Source: Nitrospira sp. UBA5698
GTDB taxonomy: Bacteria > Nitrospirota > Nitrospiria > Nitrospirales > Nitrospiraceae
DNA: 54,278 bases
Assembly (NCBI GenBank): GCA_002420115.1
Contig: DIHK01000022.1
Location: 17,560-71,837 of the forward strand
Reading direction: 5' to 3'
A program made the translations under genes and the position numbers. The notes under the pieces were generated by a model. It was not told the DNA's origin. It did not search any database and saw nothing but the letters and a program-made list of their open reading frames with translations. Positions 1 through 9,702 of this stretch are shown here, piece by piece (positions within the stretch are counted from its first letter, which is position 1; every line of letters begins with the position of its first letter).

Positions 1-1934
1 GGATGTGTTGCAGCAAAGATCTCTGCTCGCACCGAACCCTGAGTACAGAAGTAGGACGTGTTGGTGGGCACCTCCGCACGTGGGTTGAGGCTCCGGGCAT
101 CCGGTTCAAGGACCATGAGCTGACCATACCATTGTCCATTGACCGACTGAGGTCCTGCCGGTGCGGCATGCGCGGCGGCAGGGATTCCTGGTAAGAGCCG
201 CTCAGAGGCAATACGGGTGGGAGAGGCTCCGGGGCGCGCCGTCGCCCCTCTCAGCAGCCAATTGCCATATGGAGAATTGCCGTATGCGTGATAGCCAGCC
301 ACGACGGTTTCAGGCACGTTACGGTATCGCTTCCAAACTTCATATTGGAGGCGTGGCACGTACACCGCTCCTTTTCCTTCCGGAGCTGTTTCCTGGGAAT
401 CCCCTAAGAGAGCGATGCGCACCGTCTCTGACCTGGCCTGAGACCATAAGCCGGAGAAACGAGCCGGTGCTGTAGTATAGCTGTATTCGACCTGTTCAAA
501 TAAGAGCAGCGGTGACGGGCCTCCCGTCGTTTGCCCTTTTTTTATCCCATAGCGTTTCATCAGTTCTTCAACCGTCGCAATCTCCACTTTCCCGGCTGCT
601 CGAAGCTGCACGAGATAGTCCGCGACAAAGTCGAAGTCCTGATCGTACCGCTGCCACTCCAGTCCGAGTTGCTCCCCGTACTTCACGGCATGATTGATGG
701 CTTCAATGATTTCATTCAACGAGCGAGCGTCTCCCGACACTGCCCAGAGGTTGTAGGGGTTGATGAGGCCGCCGTACAGGGAGCGTCCGGTATTGTCCGA
801 AAAGAGGTTTCCGCTAAATGCGGCCAGCACGTTTCGCTTGGCCAGTTCGGCATCGAGGGCGGCATTGTGCTTGGCATCTTCGTAGCACCAGAAGCTTGGG
901 CGTGGGTAGCCGAGCCGCTGCAGGTCGGCGAGGTGTTTGTCCATGTCCGCAGCAGCACCTTGAAGCGTGTAAAAATCCGTGTAGTTGAGCCCTTCTGTCG
1001 ATTCACCCCCGATCGTCCATCCGGCCGCCACCATTTCTTGCAACTGACTGTTGGTGAACCCTCCTTCCAACACCACCCGCTTCGGATCCTTGAGCATTTC
1101 GGTGACCGGGCAGTAAGAACCGACCATATTCCGCTTCTTGGCCTCGGGGAACAGATGGGTGTAGACGCTCGCAAAATTGTTCTCGCCCCAGATGGTGATG
1201 AGCGGCTTCGTATAATATCCATGGATAAAATCACTGAAATAATACGTTCCTGAGCTGTTCGGAAGCAGGTCCAGTATGATTCGAAACGTCGTGAAACGGT
1301 CGTTCATCGATGCAGAGCCGATATTGGCCACATGGTCGCCGGCTTGCCAGGTGATGGGGTTCCATCCATCGATCATCCGTCGCCCGATCCCTCCTGTCGC
1401 CCAATTCCATCTGAGGTATTGGGCGAAACTGGAGGACGTCGCGATGTCAAGCGTCATTGCTGTGGAAGTGCGGACAGAGGGTTGATACCAGAAGAATCCG
1501 AAATTTCCGAGACCGCTCAACGTACGATCGCCCATATCAACGATGATTTGGATTCTTCCGCCATTGGAGCCGCCGGTACACTTGGCTTGAATGTAATGGA
1601 GTGTCGCGCTGCCGCCAAAAGGTGTATGGGGAGGGAGGGTACTGTTGTCGCTGACCTGGGCTAAGTCACACGCTGCAGTTCCACCCGAGAGTCTCGGCCA
1701 GTTGTAAATCGAGGCTTGTCCTCGAGTCGGGCTGGATCCGTCGGCCTGCCACAGGAATTGATGGGAGGTGACCGGAGCGGTGGCTGAGAGGGAAGTAGAA
1801 AGCTCACCGAGCGACGTGTCTACGTTGTCCTGTGAGCCGCAGGACAACAAGTTCATCGTTGCCACGAAACACAGCGCGAGCCTCAGATCTGCCCATGGGG
1901 GTCGAGTCGTTGTCAATTTGGGAGCATCAAACAT
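1..1934 (-). CDS. Polysaccharide deacetylase-like / SGNH esterase lipoprotein, tandem copy 2 (3' end beyond window)
   Basis: The frame is open from an ATG at 1934 to the window edge, so the gene is partial and not broken. I checked the frame at about 490, 550, 780 and 1500. The start has a GAGGTGA Shine-Dalgarno 5 bases upstream. The N-terminus is a signal peptide ending in a lipobox (LLSC), so the product is probably an outer-membrane lipoprotein. It aligns along its visible length with the neighbouring gene at 2135-4843: a beta-rich N-terminal region, a NodB-deacetylase-like domain, then an SGNH/GDSL hydrolase domain whose block I (LLGDSQ) is visible. The later GxND and DxxH blocks lie outside the window. 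The polyproline linker of the paralogue is replaced by a short Gly/Ser/Thr/Pro stretch. It probably modifies acyl or N-acetyl groups on the EPS made by the adjacent locus, which is an inference from context. Confidence 0.72.
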   Translation of the reverse strand, partial: MFDAPKLTTTRPPWADLRLALCFVATMNLLSCGSQDNVDTSLGELSTSLSATAPVTSHQFLWQADGSSPTRGQASIYNWPRLSGGTAACDLAQVSDNSTLPPHTPFGGSATLHYIQAKCTGGSNGGRIQIIVDMGDRTLSGLGNFGFFWYQPSVRTSTAMTLDIATSSSFAQYLRWNWATGGIGRRMIDGWNPITWQAGDHVANIGSASMNDRFTTFRIILDLLPNSSGTYYFSDFIHGYYTKPLITIWGENNFASVYTHLFPEAKKRNMVGSYCPVTEMLKDPKRVVLEGGFTNSQLQEMVAAGWTIGGESTEGLNYTDFYTLQGAAADMDKHLADLQRLGYPRPSFWCYEDAKHNAALDAELAKRNVLAAFSGNLFSDNTGRSLYGGLINPYNLWAVSGDARSLNEIIEAINHAVKYGEQLGLEWQRYDQDFDFVADYLVQLRAAGKVEIATVEELMKRYGIKKGQTTGGPSPLLLFEQVEYSYTTAPARFSGLWSQARSETVRIALLGDSQETAPEGKGAVYVPRLQYEVWKRYRNVPETVVAGYHAYGNSPYGNWLLRGATARPGASPTRIASERLLPGIPAAAHAAPAGPQSVNGQWYGQLMVLEPDARSLNPRAEVPTNTSYFCTQGSVRAEIFAATH

Positions 1935-2134
1935 GGGATCACCTCGGGCGATATAACTACCACCATCTCCACCGGGCTAATGGGGGAGCGACTTATAGAT
2001 GCGTTCTGTGTGTTACCGAGTTGCTCTTTTCGAGTTCCCGGCGGAGAAGGTCATTATGAGCACTATTGTGTTCATCTCGATATGGACGAAGTTGGATTGT
2101 CAAAAGCTGCGAACACAGTTGAGCGTTCCGCTGA

Positions 2135-4843
2135 CTATTTCGGCAACGGACCTAGGAGAGCCTCCATTTCATTTTCCGCGAGTTTGATCGCACCGCGAGG
2201 CGTATAGTGCACATCATCGAGGAGCCATTCGGATAACGTGGTGGGTTGATCCGCCTTCCATCCCAGCTCATCCATCAACCGCCGTGAATTGATCACCAGC
2301 ACCTTCGGATCCGAAGTGGCGATGGCACGCAGTGCGCCAGGATAGCGAGCATATTCTGCTTCCTGTGCCGGATTTAACCCCTTTCGGTACGGATCGCTCA
2401 TCAGGATGATAGGAAAATCGGGCTTGCCGACCCATGAACGGATGCGAGCAATCAGTCGTTCCGTATCCGCCCGGAAGCTCTCGGCTGTCGAGCCTTCACC
2501 GATGTCGTTGGTACCGAAGTGAAGAATGGCCGCGTCGAAACCCATGGACCGAAATAAGAGTACGGGGTTTCGGTAGGTGTCCAAAAATTCCTTGGTGGAG
2601 AGTCCACCGGCGCTGAGATCCTGGATGACAAGACCCTTTGGACATTGCTCACTCTTGAATCGGGCGCCGATGATATCCGTGAGGGTTGATGTGAGCGTGC
2701 CGAGCAGTTCCAGCTGGAGGTACCGTTTCCCGCTGAGCTCCAGCGGGACCGTCGTAAACGATTTGACGATAAATGTTGAATCAACCAGCGAGAGTGGGGC
2801 GGTTTCTTCTTGCGTCGCCGTCGCTGAGTAACTGGGTACTACGTCGGATGGCCGTGCCTTATAGAGAATGCCTCCGGATTGTGGATGGGTTGCGGCAAAG
2901 ATCTCGGCCCGCACCGAACCTTGGGTGCAGAAGTATTGGGTGGTGGTCGGAATTTCCGCTGCCGGGTTGACGCTCAGGGCATCCTGCTCGAGCACCATGA
3001 GCTGACCAAACGATTGCTCATTCACGGACTGCGGGCCGCCAGGTGCGGCATGAGCTGCGGCCGGGATACCGGGCAAGAGACTGGCCGCCATGATACGGCT
3101 CGGCGAGCCTCCAGGTTTGGCCGCTCCGCCTCTCAGCAGCCAGTCTCCGAATGGAGCACCGCCGCCGTACGAATGGTAGCCGGCTACGACGGTTTCAGGC
3201 ACATTCCCGTATCGTTTCCACGCTTCGTATTGGAGGCGAGGCACATACACGTCGCCCTTCCCCTCCGGCGAGGTTTCCTGTGAATCGCCGAGCAACGCAA
3301 GACGGACGGTGCGCGTTCTCGCCTGGGTCCACAAGCCAGAAAATAGCTCTGGGGATTGAGTAAAAGAGGCTTCGACTTGATCAAAGGGCAACAGTTCAGC
3401 CGGCGGCGGTGGCGGTGGTGGTGGATCAATCGGTGGAGGGTTAGCTGAACCCTTCGTGATCCCATGACGGGCAATCATCTCTTCAACGGTCGCGATTTCG
3501 ATCTTTCCCTCCGTTCGCAGCCTGACGAGATAGTCGGCGATCGCGTCAAAGTCCTGATCGTACCGTTGCCACTCTAAACCGAGTTGTTCGCCGTACTTCA
3601 CGGCATGGTCGATCGCTGCGATCACTTCATCCTTTGAACGAGCGTCGCCCGATACCGCCCACAGGTTATAGGGATTCGTGAGGCCACCATATAAGGATCG
3701 TCCCGTATTGTCGGAAAACACGTTGCCGCTGTAGGCCGCCACCACTCCGCGTTCGGCTAGCTTGGTATCCAACGCGGCATTGTGCTTGGCATCTTCGTAG
3801 CACCAGAAGATTGGGCGTTTGTAACCGAGGCGTTGCAGGTCAACTAGGTGTTTGTCCATATCAGCGCCGGCACTCTCAGTCGTGTGGAAATCGATATAAT
3901 TGAGTCCTTCCGTCGATTCCCCCCCGATGGTCCAGCCCGCGGCCACCATTTCCCTCAGTTGGTCGTTCGTGAATCCTCCTTCGAGCACCACCCGACCGGG
4001 ATCCTTGAGCATCTCCGTGACCGGGCAGTAGGAGCCGACCACGTTCCGTTTTTTGGCCTCAGGAAAGAGAGCGGTGTAGACACTCGCGAAGTTATTTTCG
4101 CCCCAGATATTAACGTGGGGTTTTGCATAATATCCGTGGATAAAGTCGCTGAAGTAGAACGTGCCCGAGCTATTGGGCTGCAGGTCGACGAGAATGCGGA
4201 AGCTCGTAAAGGTCTGGTTCATGTCAGCTCCGCCGACATTCCCGACCTGATCGCCTGCTTGCCAGGTGATAGGATTCCATCCGTCGATCATCCGTCGCCC
4301 GATGGCTCCCGTCGCCCAATTGAAGAGAAGATATTGAGAGAAGCTTGGGGAGGTTGCGATCTCGAGGGTCATGGCCGTTGAAACGGCTACGGATGGTTGA
4401 TACCAAAAGAATCCAAAATTGCCGAGTCCGTCCAGATTGCGGTCCTCCATATCGACAACAATCTGGATTCTTCCGCCGCTAGCACCGCCCGTGCAGACGG
4501 CTTTGATGTAGTGGATGCTCGTGTTTCCGCCAAACGGCGCATGGGGAGGCAATGTGCGGTGGTCGTCTACTTGGCTGAGCTCACAGCTGGCTGTGCCGCC
4601 CGTGAGTGTCGGCCAATTACTGATCGATTCACGCCCCGGGGTTGGACCTAGTCCATCGGTCTGCCAGAGGAACTTGTGAGGGGTTGTGAGTGAAGCGCCC
4701 GGCGGATTCGTAGAGTTTGAGGCCTGTGGTTGTTGGCTGTCCTGAGCGCTACAAGACAGCATACTCGTTGCCATCAGAACGGCAATGACTATTCGGTGGC
4801 TGGTACGACTCATCGTTTCTACAAGGCGTCCGAATGAACGCAC
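2135..4843 (-). CDS. Polysaccharide deacetylase-like / SGNH esterase lipoprotein, tandem copy 1
   Basis: This 902-residue protein starts at a GTG with an AGAGGT Shine-Dalgarno. An N-terminal signal ends in a lipobox (MLSC). Residues about 50-230 form a beta-rich domain. Residues about 240-460 resemble NodB-family deacetylases: the late FxYP-like segment is recognisable, but the metal-binding TFDD motif is not, so deacetylase activity is uncertain. A polyproline linker follows at about 475-490. The C-terminal half is an SGNH/GDSL hydrolase with GDSQ (Ser521), GTND (777-780) and DDVH (Asp876, His879), so the esterase triad looks complete. The paralogue at 1-1934 lies 200 bp downstream on the same strand, probably in one transcript. 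It sits divergently from the EPS locus, so polysaccharide de-O-acylation in the periplasm or at the surface is a reasonable inference. Confidence 0.75.
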   Translation of the reverse strand: MRSFGRLVETMSRTSHRIVIAVLMATSMLSCSAQDSQQPQASNSTNPPGASLTTPHKFLWQTDGLGPTPGRESISNWPTLTGGTASCELSQVDDHRTLPPHAPFGGNTSIHYIKAVCTGGASGGRIQIVVDMEDRNLDGLGNFGFFWYQPSVAVSTAMTLEIATSPSFSQYLLFNWATGAIGRRMIDGWNPITWQAGDQVGNVGGADMNQTFTSFRILVDLQPNSSGTFYFSDFIHGYYAKPHVNIWGENNFASVYTALFPEAKKRNVVGSYCPVTEMLKDPGRVVLEGGFTNDQLREMVAAGWTIGGESTEGLNYIDFHTTESAGADMDKHLVDLQRLGYKRPIFWCYEDAKHNAALDTKLAERGVVAAYSGNVFSDNTGRSLYGGLTNPYNLWAVSGDARSKDEVIAAIDHAVKYGEQLGLEWQRYDQDFDAIADYLVRLRTEGKIEIATVEEMIARHGITKGSANPPPIDPPPPPPPPAELLPFDQVEASFTQSPELFSGLWTQARTRTVRLALLGDSQETSPEGKGDVYVPRLQYEAWKRYGNVPETVVAGYHSYGGGAPFGDWLLRGGAAKPGGSPSRIMAASLLPGIPAAAHAAPGGPQSVNEQSFGQLMVLEQDALSVNPAAEIPTTTQYFCTQGSVRAEIFAATHPQSGGILYKARPSDVVPSYSATATQEETAPLSLVDSTFIVKSFTTVPLELSGKRYLQLELLGTLTSTLTDIIGARFKSEQCPKGLVIQDLSAGGLSTKEFLDTYRNPVLLFRSMGFDAAILHFGTNDIGEGSTAESFRADTERLIARIRSWVGKPDFPIILMSDPYRKGLNPAQEAEYARYPGALRAIATSDPKVLVINSRRLMDELGWKADQPTTLSEWLLDDVHYTPRGAIKLAENEMEALLGPLPK

Positions 4844-4957
4844 ACGGCTACCTCTTTTGACTGAGCGGATACAGCGGATACTTTGAGCTCCGCCTAACTA
4901 GCCAATCACTATCCCGTATCACAGTGCCTTCCACAAAATCGCCCTAAACTGTCCGTA

Positions 4958-5023
4958 TTTACGATTTGTTAACAAACATTTGAGCTAGTTGTGTTCTTTG
5001 CTCATATAGATGAGCAGTACACT
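4958..5023 (+). promoter_or_regulatory. EPS-type promoter 1: three 11-bp-spaced hexamers plus TACACT
   Basis: Hexamers TTTACG (4958), TTAACA (4969) and TTGAGC (4980) start exactly 11 bp apart. TACACT lies at 5018-5023, 49 bp after the start of the middle hexamer. The same layout recurs at 14212 and 17407. It lies 47 bp before the ATG of the amidotransferase gene. Direct repeats at 11 bp are typical of OmpR/PhoB-family binding sites, and TACACT is a plausible -10 box. No good -35 box is present, which suits an activator-dependent promoter. The regulator is not identified. Confidence 0.55.
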
Positions 5024-5069
5024 CATTTTCTTCTGAAACTCGTCACTTTTAAAAATGGATGGTCTGTAG

Positions 5070-7040
5070 ATGTGCGGTATCGCCGGTATCATCGGCGCAG
5101 AGCCTTTGAACTCAACCCATCACGAGCAAGTGCTGGGTATGAGCGGCAGCTTGATTCATCGAGGACCCGATGGGGAAGGGACGTTTCTTCGTCCTCACGC
5201 CATGTTGGCCATGCGGCGCTTGAGCATCATCGATCTCTCCACCGGTTGGCAGCCGCTCTACAACGAAGACAAATCGCTCGTGTTGATCGCCAATGGAGAA
5301 ATCTATAACTTCGTGGAGCTGCGGCGCCAGCTGCAGTCGAACGGACATCGCTTCATGTCCGGAAGCGATGTCGAAGTCATTCTCCACCTTTACGAGGAGT
5401 ATGGCGCAGACTGCGTCCACCATCTTCGTGGCATGTTTGCCTTTGCGCTATGGGATGATTCACGGCAGTGTCTCTTCTTGGCCCGCGACCGTATGGGGGA
5501 GAAGCCCCTCTATCTCTACGAGAGGGATGGACTGCTCTACTTTGCATCGGAGCTTAAGGCGCTGCTTCGTACCGGCGCCGTCGATTTTCGTCTGAATCCC
5601 TCCGCTATCTATCAGTACTTTCATTTCCAGTATGTGCCGGAGCCCATGACACCGATCAAAGGAATCCGCAAGCTCCCCGCCGCCACTCGTATGACGATCC
5701 ACTCTCGCCCCTGGTCCGTGACAGAGTCCGTCTATTGGCGAATGGAAAACGCACCGCCCTTAGAAAGCGAGCCGATATCCACAATCCGAAATGAACTCGA
5801 GCGCGTCAGCGAACTCATCGTTCGATCGGATGTGCCGGTCGGGGTTGCGCTCAGCGGCGGACTGGATTCGGGGGCCACGGCAGCGTTGGCGGCACGAGCC
5901 TATCCCGGGCGGTTGACCGCCTTCTCGGTGGGGTATGAAGGCCGCCCGCGATATGACGAACGCCGTAATGCCCAAGCGATCGCGAATCATCTTGCCATCC
6001 CTCTCCATGAAGTCGAGATCACCACGGGGGATATGGTCACGGCATTTCCCTCGTTGGTGTTCCGCACCGACGATCCGATCGCCGACATCGCCAGCTATGG
6101 ATACGACGCCGTCATGCGGGCTGCCCGGAAGCGAAATGTCCCAGTTATGCTCATGGGACAGGGTGGAGACGAACTCTTCTGGGGATACCCATGGATGGTT
6201 GAAGCGCTGCATCAAACGATGAGAAAACAACGCTGGCAGGTTGATGGCCATCCGGACTTGTTGGATTACCTTGGTTTCAACCCTCCTCCGATCACGTCGC
6301 GATGGGGCTTGTTTGATTGGTGTCGATCGATGGGAGGACTTCGATCCTCCTATCACCAGTTTCAGCGCGATCGCCGGAATCCCAGGGATCGAATCATATT
6401 TTTTGAGCACTCTCCTTTGTTCAGAACTACGCTTGATTCTATCCCCGGTATCCTGACGGATGCTTTCCGAGATCCAGTCTACGAGTCGGAATCGTGGCAA
6501 CCCTTCTCGGTTGCACCTCCGTGGTCGGGCTTGGACGTCCATTTCACCAGATTGATTTGCGAGACCTACCTTCTTGAAAACAGTATCGCTCAAGGAGATC
6601 GACTGAGCATGGCGTCCTCGGTCGAGCTGAGACTGCCCTTGGTCGATTATCGATTGGTAGAAACGGTCATCGGTTTGCGTAAGGCGCGGTCTGATTACGC
6701 GCTTCCTGCGAAGGCCTGGCTTAAGAGCGCAGTAAAAGATCTGTTGCCGTCTTGGCTTTTTCATCAGCCGAAACGCGGGTTTCAACCGCCGGCAAATGAA
6801 TGGATACAAGGTGTCAGAGCGCGATACGGTCATGCCCTTGAAGACGGATTGCTGGTTCAGTTGTCCATATTGAAGCCAGAAGTCGCTCGTGCGATGTCGA
6901 GGAGTACTCAGCGAGGACCCCTGGCGCTGTTGGCGTTCACGGCGCTGGTGCTCGAATACTGGTGTGCCGCCCATATCGGACAGCTCTCCCAATCGGAACT
7001 GGGCTCTGTCCATTCTTCCGAGTCGGTGCGGCAGTGTTAA
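5070..7040 (+). CDS. Asparagine synthase-like glutamine amidotransferase of the exosortase/EPS locus
   Basis: This 656-residue protein begins MCGIAG, so Cys2 can act as the N-terminal nucleophile of a class II glutaminase domain (RGPDGEG follows at about 34). The synthetase half carries the ATP-pyrophosphatase loop SGGLDS at residues 262-267 and the GQGGDELFWGYPW segment near 370. Family members beside exosortase genes are annotated as exosortase-associated amidotransferase 1 and are thought to amidate a sugar or precursor rather than make free asparagine. It is the first gene of the long EPS run and follows promoter 1. The ATG at 5070 follows a GGATGG stretch. Assignment to the AsnB superfamily is firm; the substrate is unknown. 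Confidence 0.9.
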   Translation: MCGIAGIIGAEPLNSTHHEQVLGMSGSLIHRGPDGEGTFLRPHAMLAMRRLSIIDLSTGWQPLYNEDKSLVLIANGEIYNFVELRRQLQSNGHRFMSGSDVEVILHLYEEYGADCVHHLRGMFAFALWDDSRQCLFLARDRMGEKPLYLYERDGLLYFASELKALLRTGAVDFRLNPSAIYQYFHFQYVPEPMTPIKGIRKLPAATRMTIHSRPWSVTESVYWRMENAPPLESEPISTIRNELERVSELIVRSDVPVGVALSGGLDSGATAALAARAYPGRLTAFSVGYEGRPRYDERRNAQAIANHLAIPLHEVEITTGDMVTAFPSLVFRTDDPIADIASYGYDAVMRAARKRNVPVMLMGQGGDELFWGYPWMVEALHQTMRKQRWQVDGHPDLLDYLGFNPPPITSRWGLFDWCRSMGGLRSSYHQFQRDRRNPRDRIIFFEHSPLFRTTLDSIPGILTDAFRDPVYESESWQPFSVAPPWSGLDVHFTRLICETYLLENSIAQGDRLSMASSVELRLPLVDYRLVETVIGLRKARSDYALPAKAWLKSAVKDLLPSWLFHQPKRGFQPPANEWIQGVRARYGHALEDGLLVQLSILKPEVARAMSRSTQRGPLALLAFTALVLEYWCAAHIGQLSQSELGSVHSSESVRQC

Positions 7041-7093
7041 CCGCGTCTCTCCTGCGTCCGTGGTGGATCAGTCTGAAGTCCAGTGCCAAGGAA

Positions 7094-8389
7094 ATGGGAG
7101 TTCTCCGTCGGGTTCCCATCTACTCAGTGGCGTCCGGGATTGTCATTCTGGCAGGCTTAGCTCGTGAGGTGGTCGTCGCCTCGACATATGGCCTGAGCAG
7201 TGAACTCGATGTACTGGTGGCGGTGATGGGATTTCATTTGTTGTTCGGCGTGCAAGTGGGGAACGCGATCGAACATGTGTTTGTCTCGAAAATGGCCTCG
7301 CAACATGCCGGGAGCGTCAGGCCTTTGATCAAACGTGCCTCGATTCTCATCATCGTCATCAATGTGATCGCTCTCACGGTCCTCGTGTTCGGGTCGAGGT
7401 CGGTGCTCCAGATGATCTTTCCCCAGTTCAGCCTCGATCAATGTGATACCGGAGTCCGACTCATCCGACTCTTATTGTTTCCGATCGCCTGTGCCGGATT
7501 GGCCGGCCTCATGAGGGCCGGGCTTTCAGTGGTCGGGAGCTTTGCACCGGTGTTTCTCAGTGGGGCGGTCGTTTCGCTCTCGACCATCGTCGCGGTAGTG
7601 GCATTTTCCGATCGCTGGGGTATTGATGCCTTGGTCTGGGGTTTCGCAGCGGGGCACTTCCTCGTGCTTCTATGGCTTGTCGTTGTGCTCTCCAGGGCCC
7701 CTGTTCCATCTTCGACGACCGATACGCAGGATCAGAGAGTACCCATGAAGGAGTTCTGGCGACCAGTGCTCGTTGTGTTGATCGGAGAGTTTCTCTTCCA
7801 GGCGGTTGTCATGACGGAACGAAGCTTTGCGTCCGGTCTGGGGACCGGCAAGATCGCCGCGTTTTTCTATGCCGGATCCATGGTGGCTGTCCCGCTGGCG
7901 CTGTTCACGGCTCCGGTCAATACGACGCTTTTCCCAAAATTGGCGCGTGCGTTTCACGCCGGATACCGTGATGGGCAGGCATTGCTGGTTCGGTATGGAG
8001 CGGTTCTGTTCGGCGGCGCGCTTCTGTTCAGTATAGGTTTGGCGATCGGAGCGAAACCGCTGGTTGAGATCGCGCTGGTCAGAGGTAAATTCTCATCGAC
8101 CGATGCCCAGACCACGGCCCATATCTTGGCGCTACTCGTGTGGGGACTGCCGTTCGCCAGTCTGTATGGGGTCATACGAAATTCGTTCTACTCTCTCGCC
8201 GATTATCGCACACCGGTCCTCGGGTATGGGATTAAGTGGATGACATTGTTGTTGTGCGGCAGTTGGCTCGTGCCGTCACTCGGCGCCGATGGGCTGGCGT
8301 TCGCGTCCATTGCAGCTCAAGCCACCGATACGGGTGTGATGGGCTATCTCCTACAGCGTCGACTTGCGAGACGGCCGGACTCGCGATGA
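7094..8389 (+). CDS. MurJ/MOP-superfamily lipid-linked oligosaccharide flippase
   Basis: The 431-residue product is strongly hydrophobic, with about twelve membrane segments. It shows the MurJ-like N-terminal pattern of a charged LLRR-type start, a membrane helix and an AREVVVASTYG segment. Such proteins flip undecaprenyl-linked glycans across the inner membrane. In an EPS locus with a ligase/polymerase-like neighbour it probably acts as the Wzx-type flippase, although a peptidoglycan lipid II role cannot be excluded. The start is uncertain: the ATG at 7094 has its AAGGA almost touching it, and a GTG at 7034 overlapping the previous stop is an alternative that adds 20 residues. The 3' end overlaps the next gene by ATGA. 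Confidence 0.8.
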   Translation: MGVLRRVPIYSVASGIVILAGLAREVVVASTYGLSSELDVLVAVMGFHLLFGVQVGNAIEHVFVSKMASQHAGSVRPLIKRASILIIVINVIALTVLVFGSRSVLQMIFPQFSLDQCDTGVRLIRLLLFPIACAGLAGLMRAGLSVVGSFAPVFLSGAVVSLSTIVAVVAFSDRWGIDALVWGFAAGHFLVLLWLVVVLSRAPVPSSTTDTQDQRVPMKEFWRPVLVVLIGEFLFQAVVMTERSFASGLGTGKIAAFFYAGSMVAVPLALFTAPVNTTLFPKLARAFHAGYRDGQALLVRYGAVLFGGALLFSIGLAIGAKPLVEIALVRGKFSSTDAQTTAHILALLVWGLPFASLYGVIRNSFYSLADYRTPVLGYGIKWMTLLLCGSWLVPSLGADGLAFASIAAQATDTGVMGYLLQRRLARRPDSR

Positions 8390-9702
8390 TACCGATGATT
8401 GACCATGATGATGAGTCGATGACCGTGGAGGATCGAACCTGGATTGGGCTCGTTCTGGGGCTGTGGCTGACGGGCGTGTTTGCCGGATCGCTCTTCGGCA
8501 GAATGGAAGGGCGAAAGAGCCACCTCTATGAAATAATCATGCTGGGATCACTCCTCTGGCCGGTCGGATATTTTCTCCTGAGCCGGTGCCGTTTTATTCC
8601 TGCCGGTTTCAGCCCGGGCACCATCGCGGGGTTGGCGGTGTTCGGAATCTTCTGTGGCTTCAGTGCGCTGGTCAGCAGGGCTCCGCTCGAATCAACCCAA
8701 TACACGGCCTTGACGATTCTGGCGATTCTGATCGCGCTGCAGTTCAATACCAACCTGGACGCAGTGCAGTATGAGAGAGGGATGAAGGTGTATGCCGTGC
8801 TCATGGCCGTGCTTGTTTCGGGGTTTGCTCTCTACGACTATGTTCCCGGACGCCGGCTCGGCGGTGGAAAGGAGATCCTGAATCCAGCCAGCTTCGCCTT
8901 GGTGACCATGTCCGTGTTCATTACCGCCATGGCCGTCCGACGCGCCCTCATCCGGATTCCGATACTCATCACCATGGGGATCGTGATCTATCTCACCGGG
9001 GCCCGTGCGTCGGCCCTTGCAGCGATGTTCGGCCTGGCGATCACCCTATTCCTTCGCCGGCGGTCCGCCGGGACCAGCGGATATCTGTTGCTCGTGGGAT
9101 GCTTCGTGATCGGAGTGACCCTGGCGGCCTGGTACAGTGAGGCGGTCATGCGTGGGGCCACGGACTTTTTCGCAGTGCAGGATCGTCATCGCGGTCTGGA
9201 CTCGGGCGGATCGGGGCGATTGGAAACCTGGAAAGCAACGTGGAACCTGTTCCTCGCCCATCCGATCTTCGGGGTCGGGTTTCGGGCGCACGAAGTCGTG
9301 TTGAAAGTCGCGAGTTCCGCACACAACGGCTACCTGGCATTGCTCGCAGAGATCGGGGTGATTGGATTTGGAGCGGTGTTGTTCGTCGCCCTTTCCGGCT
9401 TGTGGAGAACATGGCGTCGGAATCAGGATCCCTCTCACACATTCAGCTACAGCGTGCTGATCGGGCTGGCTTGTGGATATTTCGTCCTTGCGATATTCGA
9501 ACGGTACTTTATCAATGCGGGCAATCCAACCTCACTCTTGTTTCTACTGGGTATTCTTGTCCCGTCTCTTTCTCACGACGAATCGGAGATTGCAGGGCAC
9601 ACGTATGCCTCTCACGAGAGCGAGACAGAGGAGTTCATTGGGGATTCCGTGGACGACGACCTGCGTGAGGTGCGGCCGGAGATGTGGGGTGTTCGATCAT
9701 GA
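8386..9702 (+). CDS. O-antigen ligase / polymerase-like membrane protein (Wzy/WaaL family)
   Basis: The start is the ATG of an ATGA overlap with the flippase stop. The protein has 438 residues and about ten membrane segments. A large extracytoplasmic loop contains the SAHNGYLALLAEIGVIG segment, typical of the Wzy_C (O-antigen ligase) domain. The protein should polymerise or transfer undecaprenyl-linked repeat units on the periplasmic face. A hydrophilic acidic tail of about 45 residues rich in Glu and Asp follows the last helix. Ligase and polymerase activities cannot be told apart from sequence alone; with an exosortase system and chain-length protein nearby, polymerase is the more likely role. 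Confidence 0.78.
   Translation: MIPMIDHDDESMTVEDRTWIGLVLGLWLTGVFAGSLFGRMEGRKSHLYEIIMLGSLLWPVGYFLLSRCRFIPAGFSPGTIAGLAVFGIFCGFSALVSRAPLESTQYTALTILAILIALQFNTNLDAVQYERGMKVYAVLMAVLVSGFALYDYVPGRRLGGGKEILNPASFALVTMSVFITAMAVRRALIRIPILITMGIVIYLTGARASALAAMFGLAITLFLRRRSAGTSGYLLLVGCFVIGVTLAAWYSEAVMRGATDFFAVQDRHRGLDSGGSGRLETWKATWNLFLAHPIFGVGFRAHEVVLKVASSAHNGYLALLAEIGVIGFGAVLFVALSGLWRTWRRNQDPSHTFSYSVLIGLACGYFVLAIFERYFINAGNPTSLLFLLGILVPSLSHDESEIAGHTYASHESETEEFIGDSVDDDLREVRPEMWGVRS

Noticed and set aside
531..1253. Long plus-strand open frame of 240 codons, which could suggest a gene or a frameshifted pseudogene here
   Set aside because: The minus-strand frame from 1934 to the edge stays open and aligns with the paralogue at 2135-4843, so the plus-strand frame is a shadow and no frameshift is needed.
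3848..4381. Plus-strand frame of 177 codons
   Set aside because: It lies antisense within the 902-residue lipoprotein gene and has no ribosome-binding site or recognisable product.
5760..7013. Minus-strand frame of 417 codons
   Set aside because: It is antisense to the amidotransferase, whose motifs are intact; the composition is that of a shadow frame.
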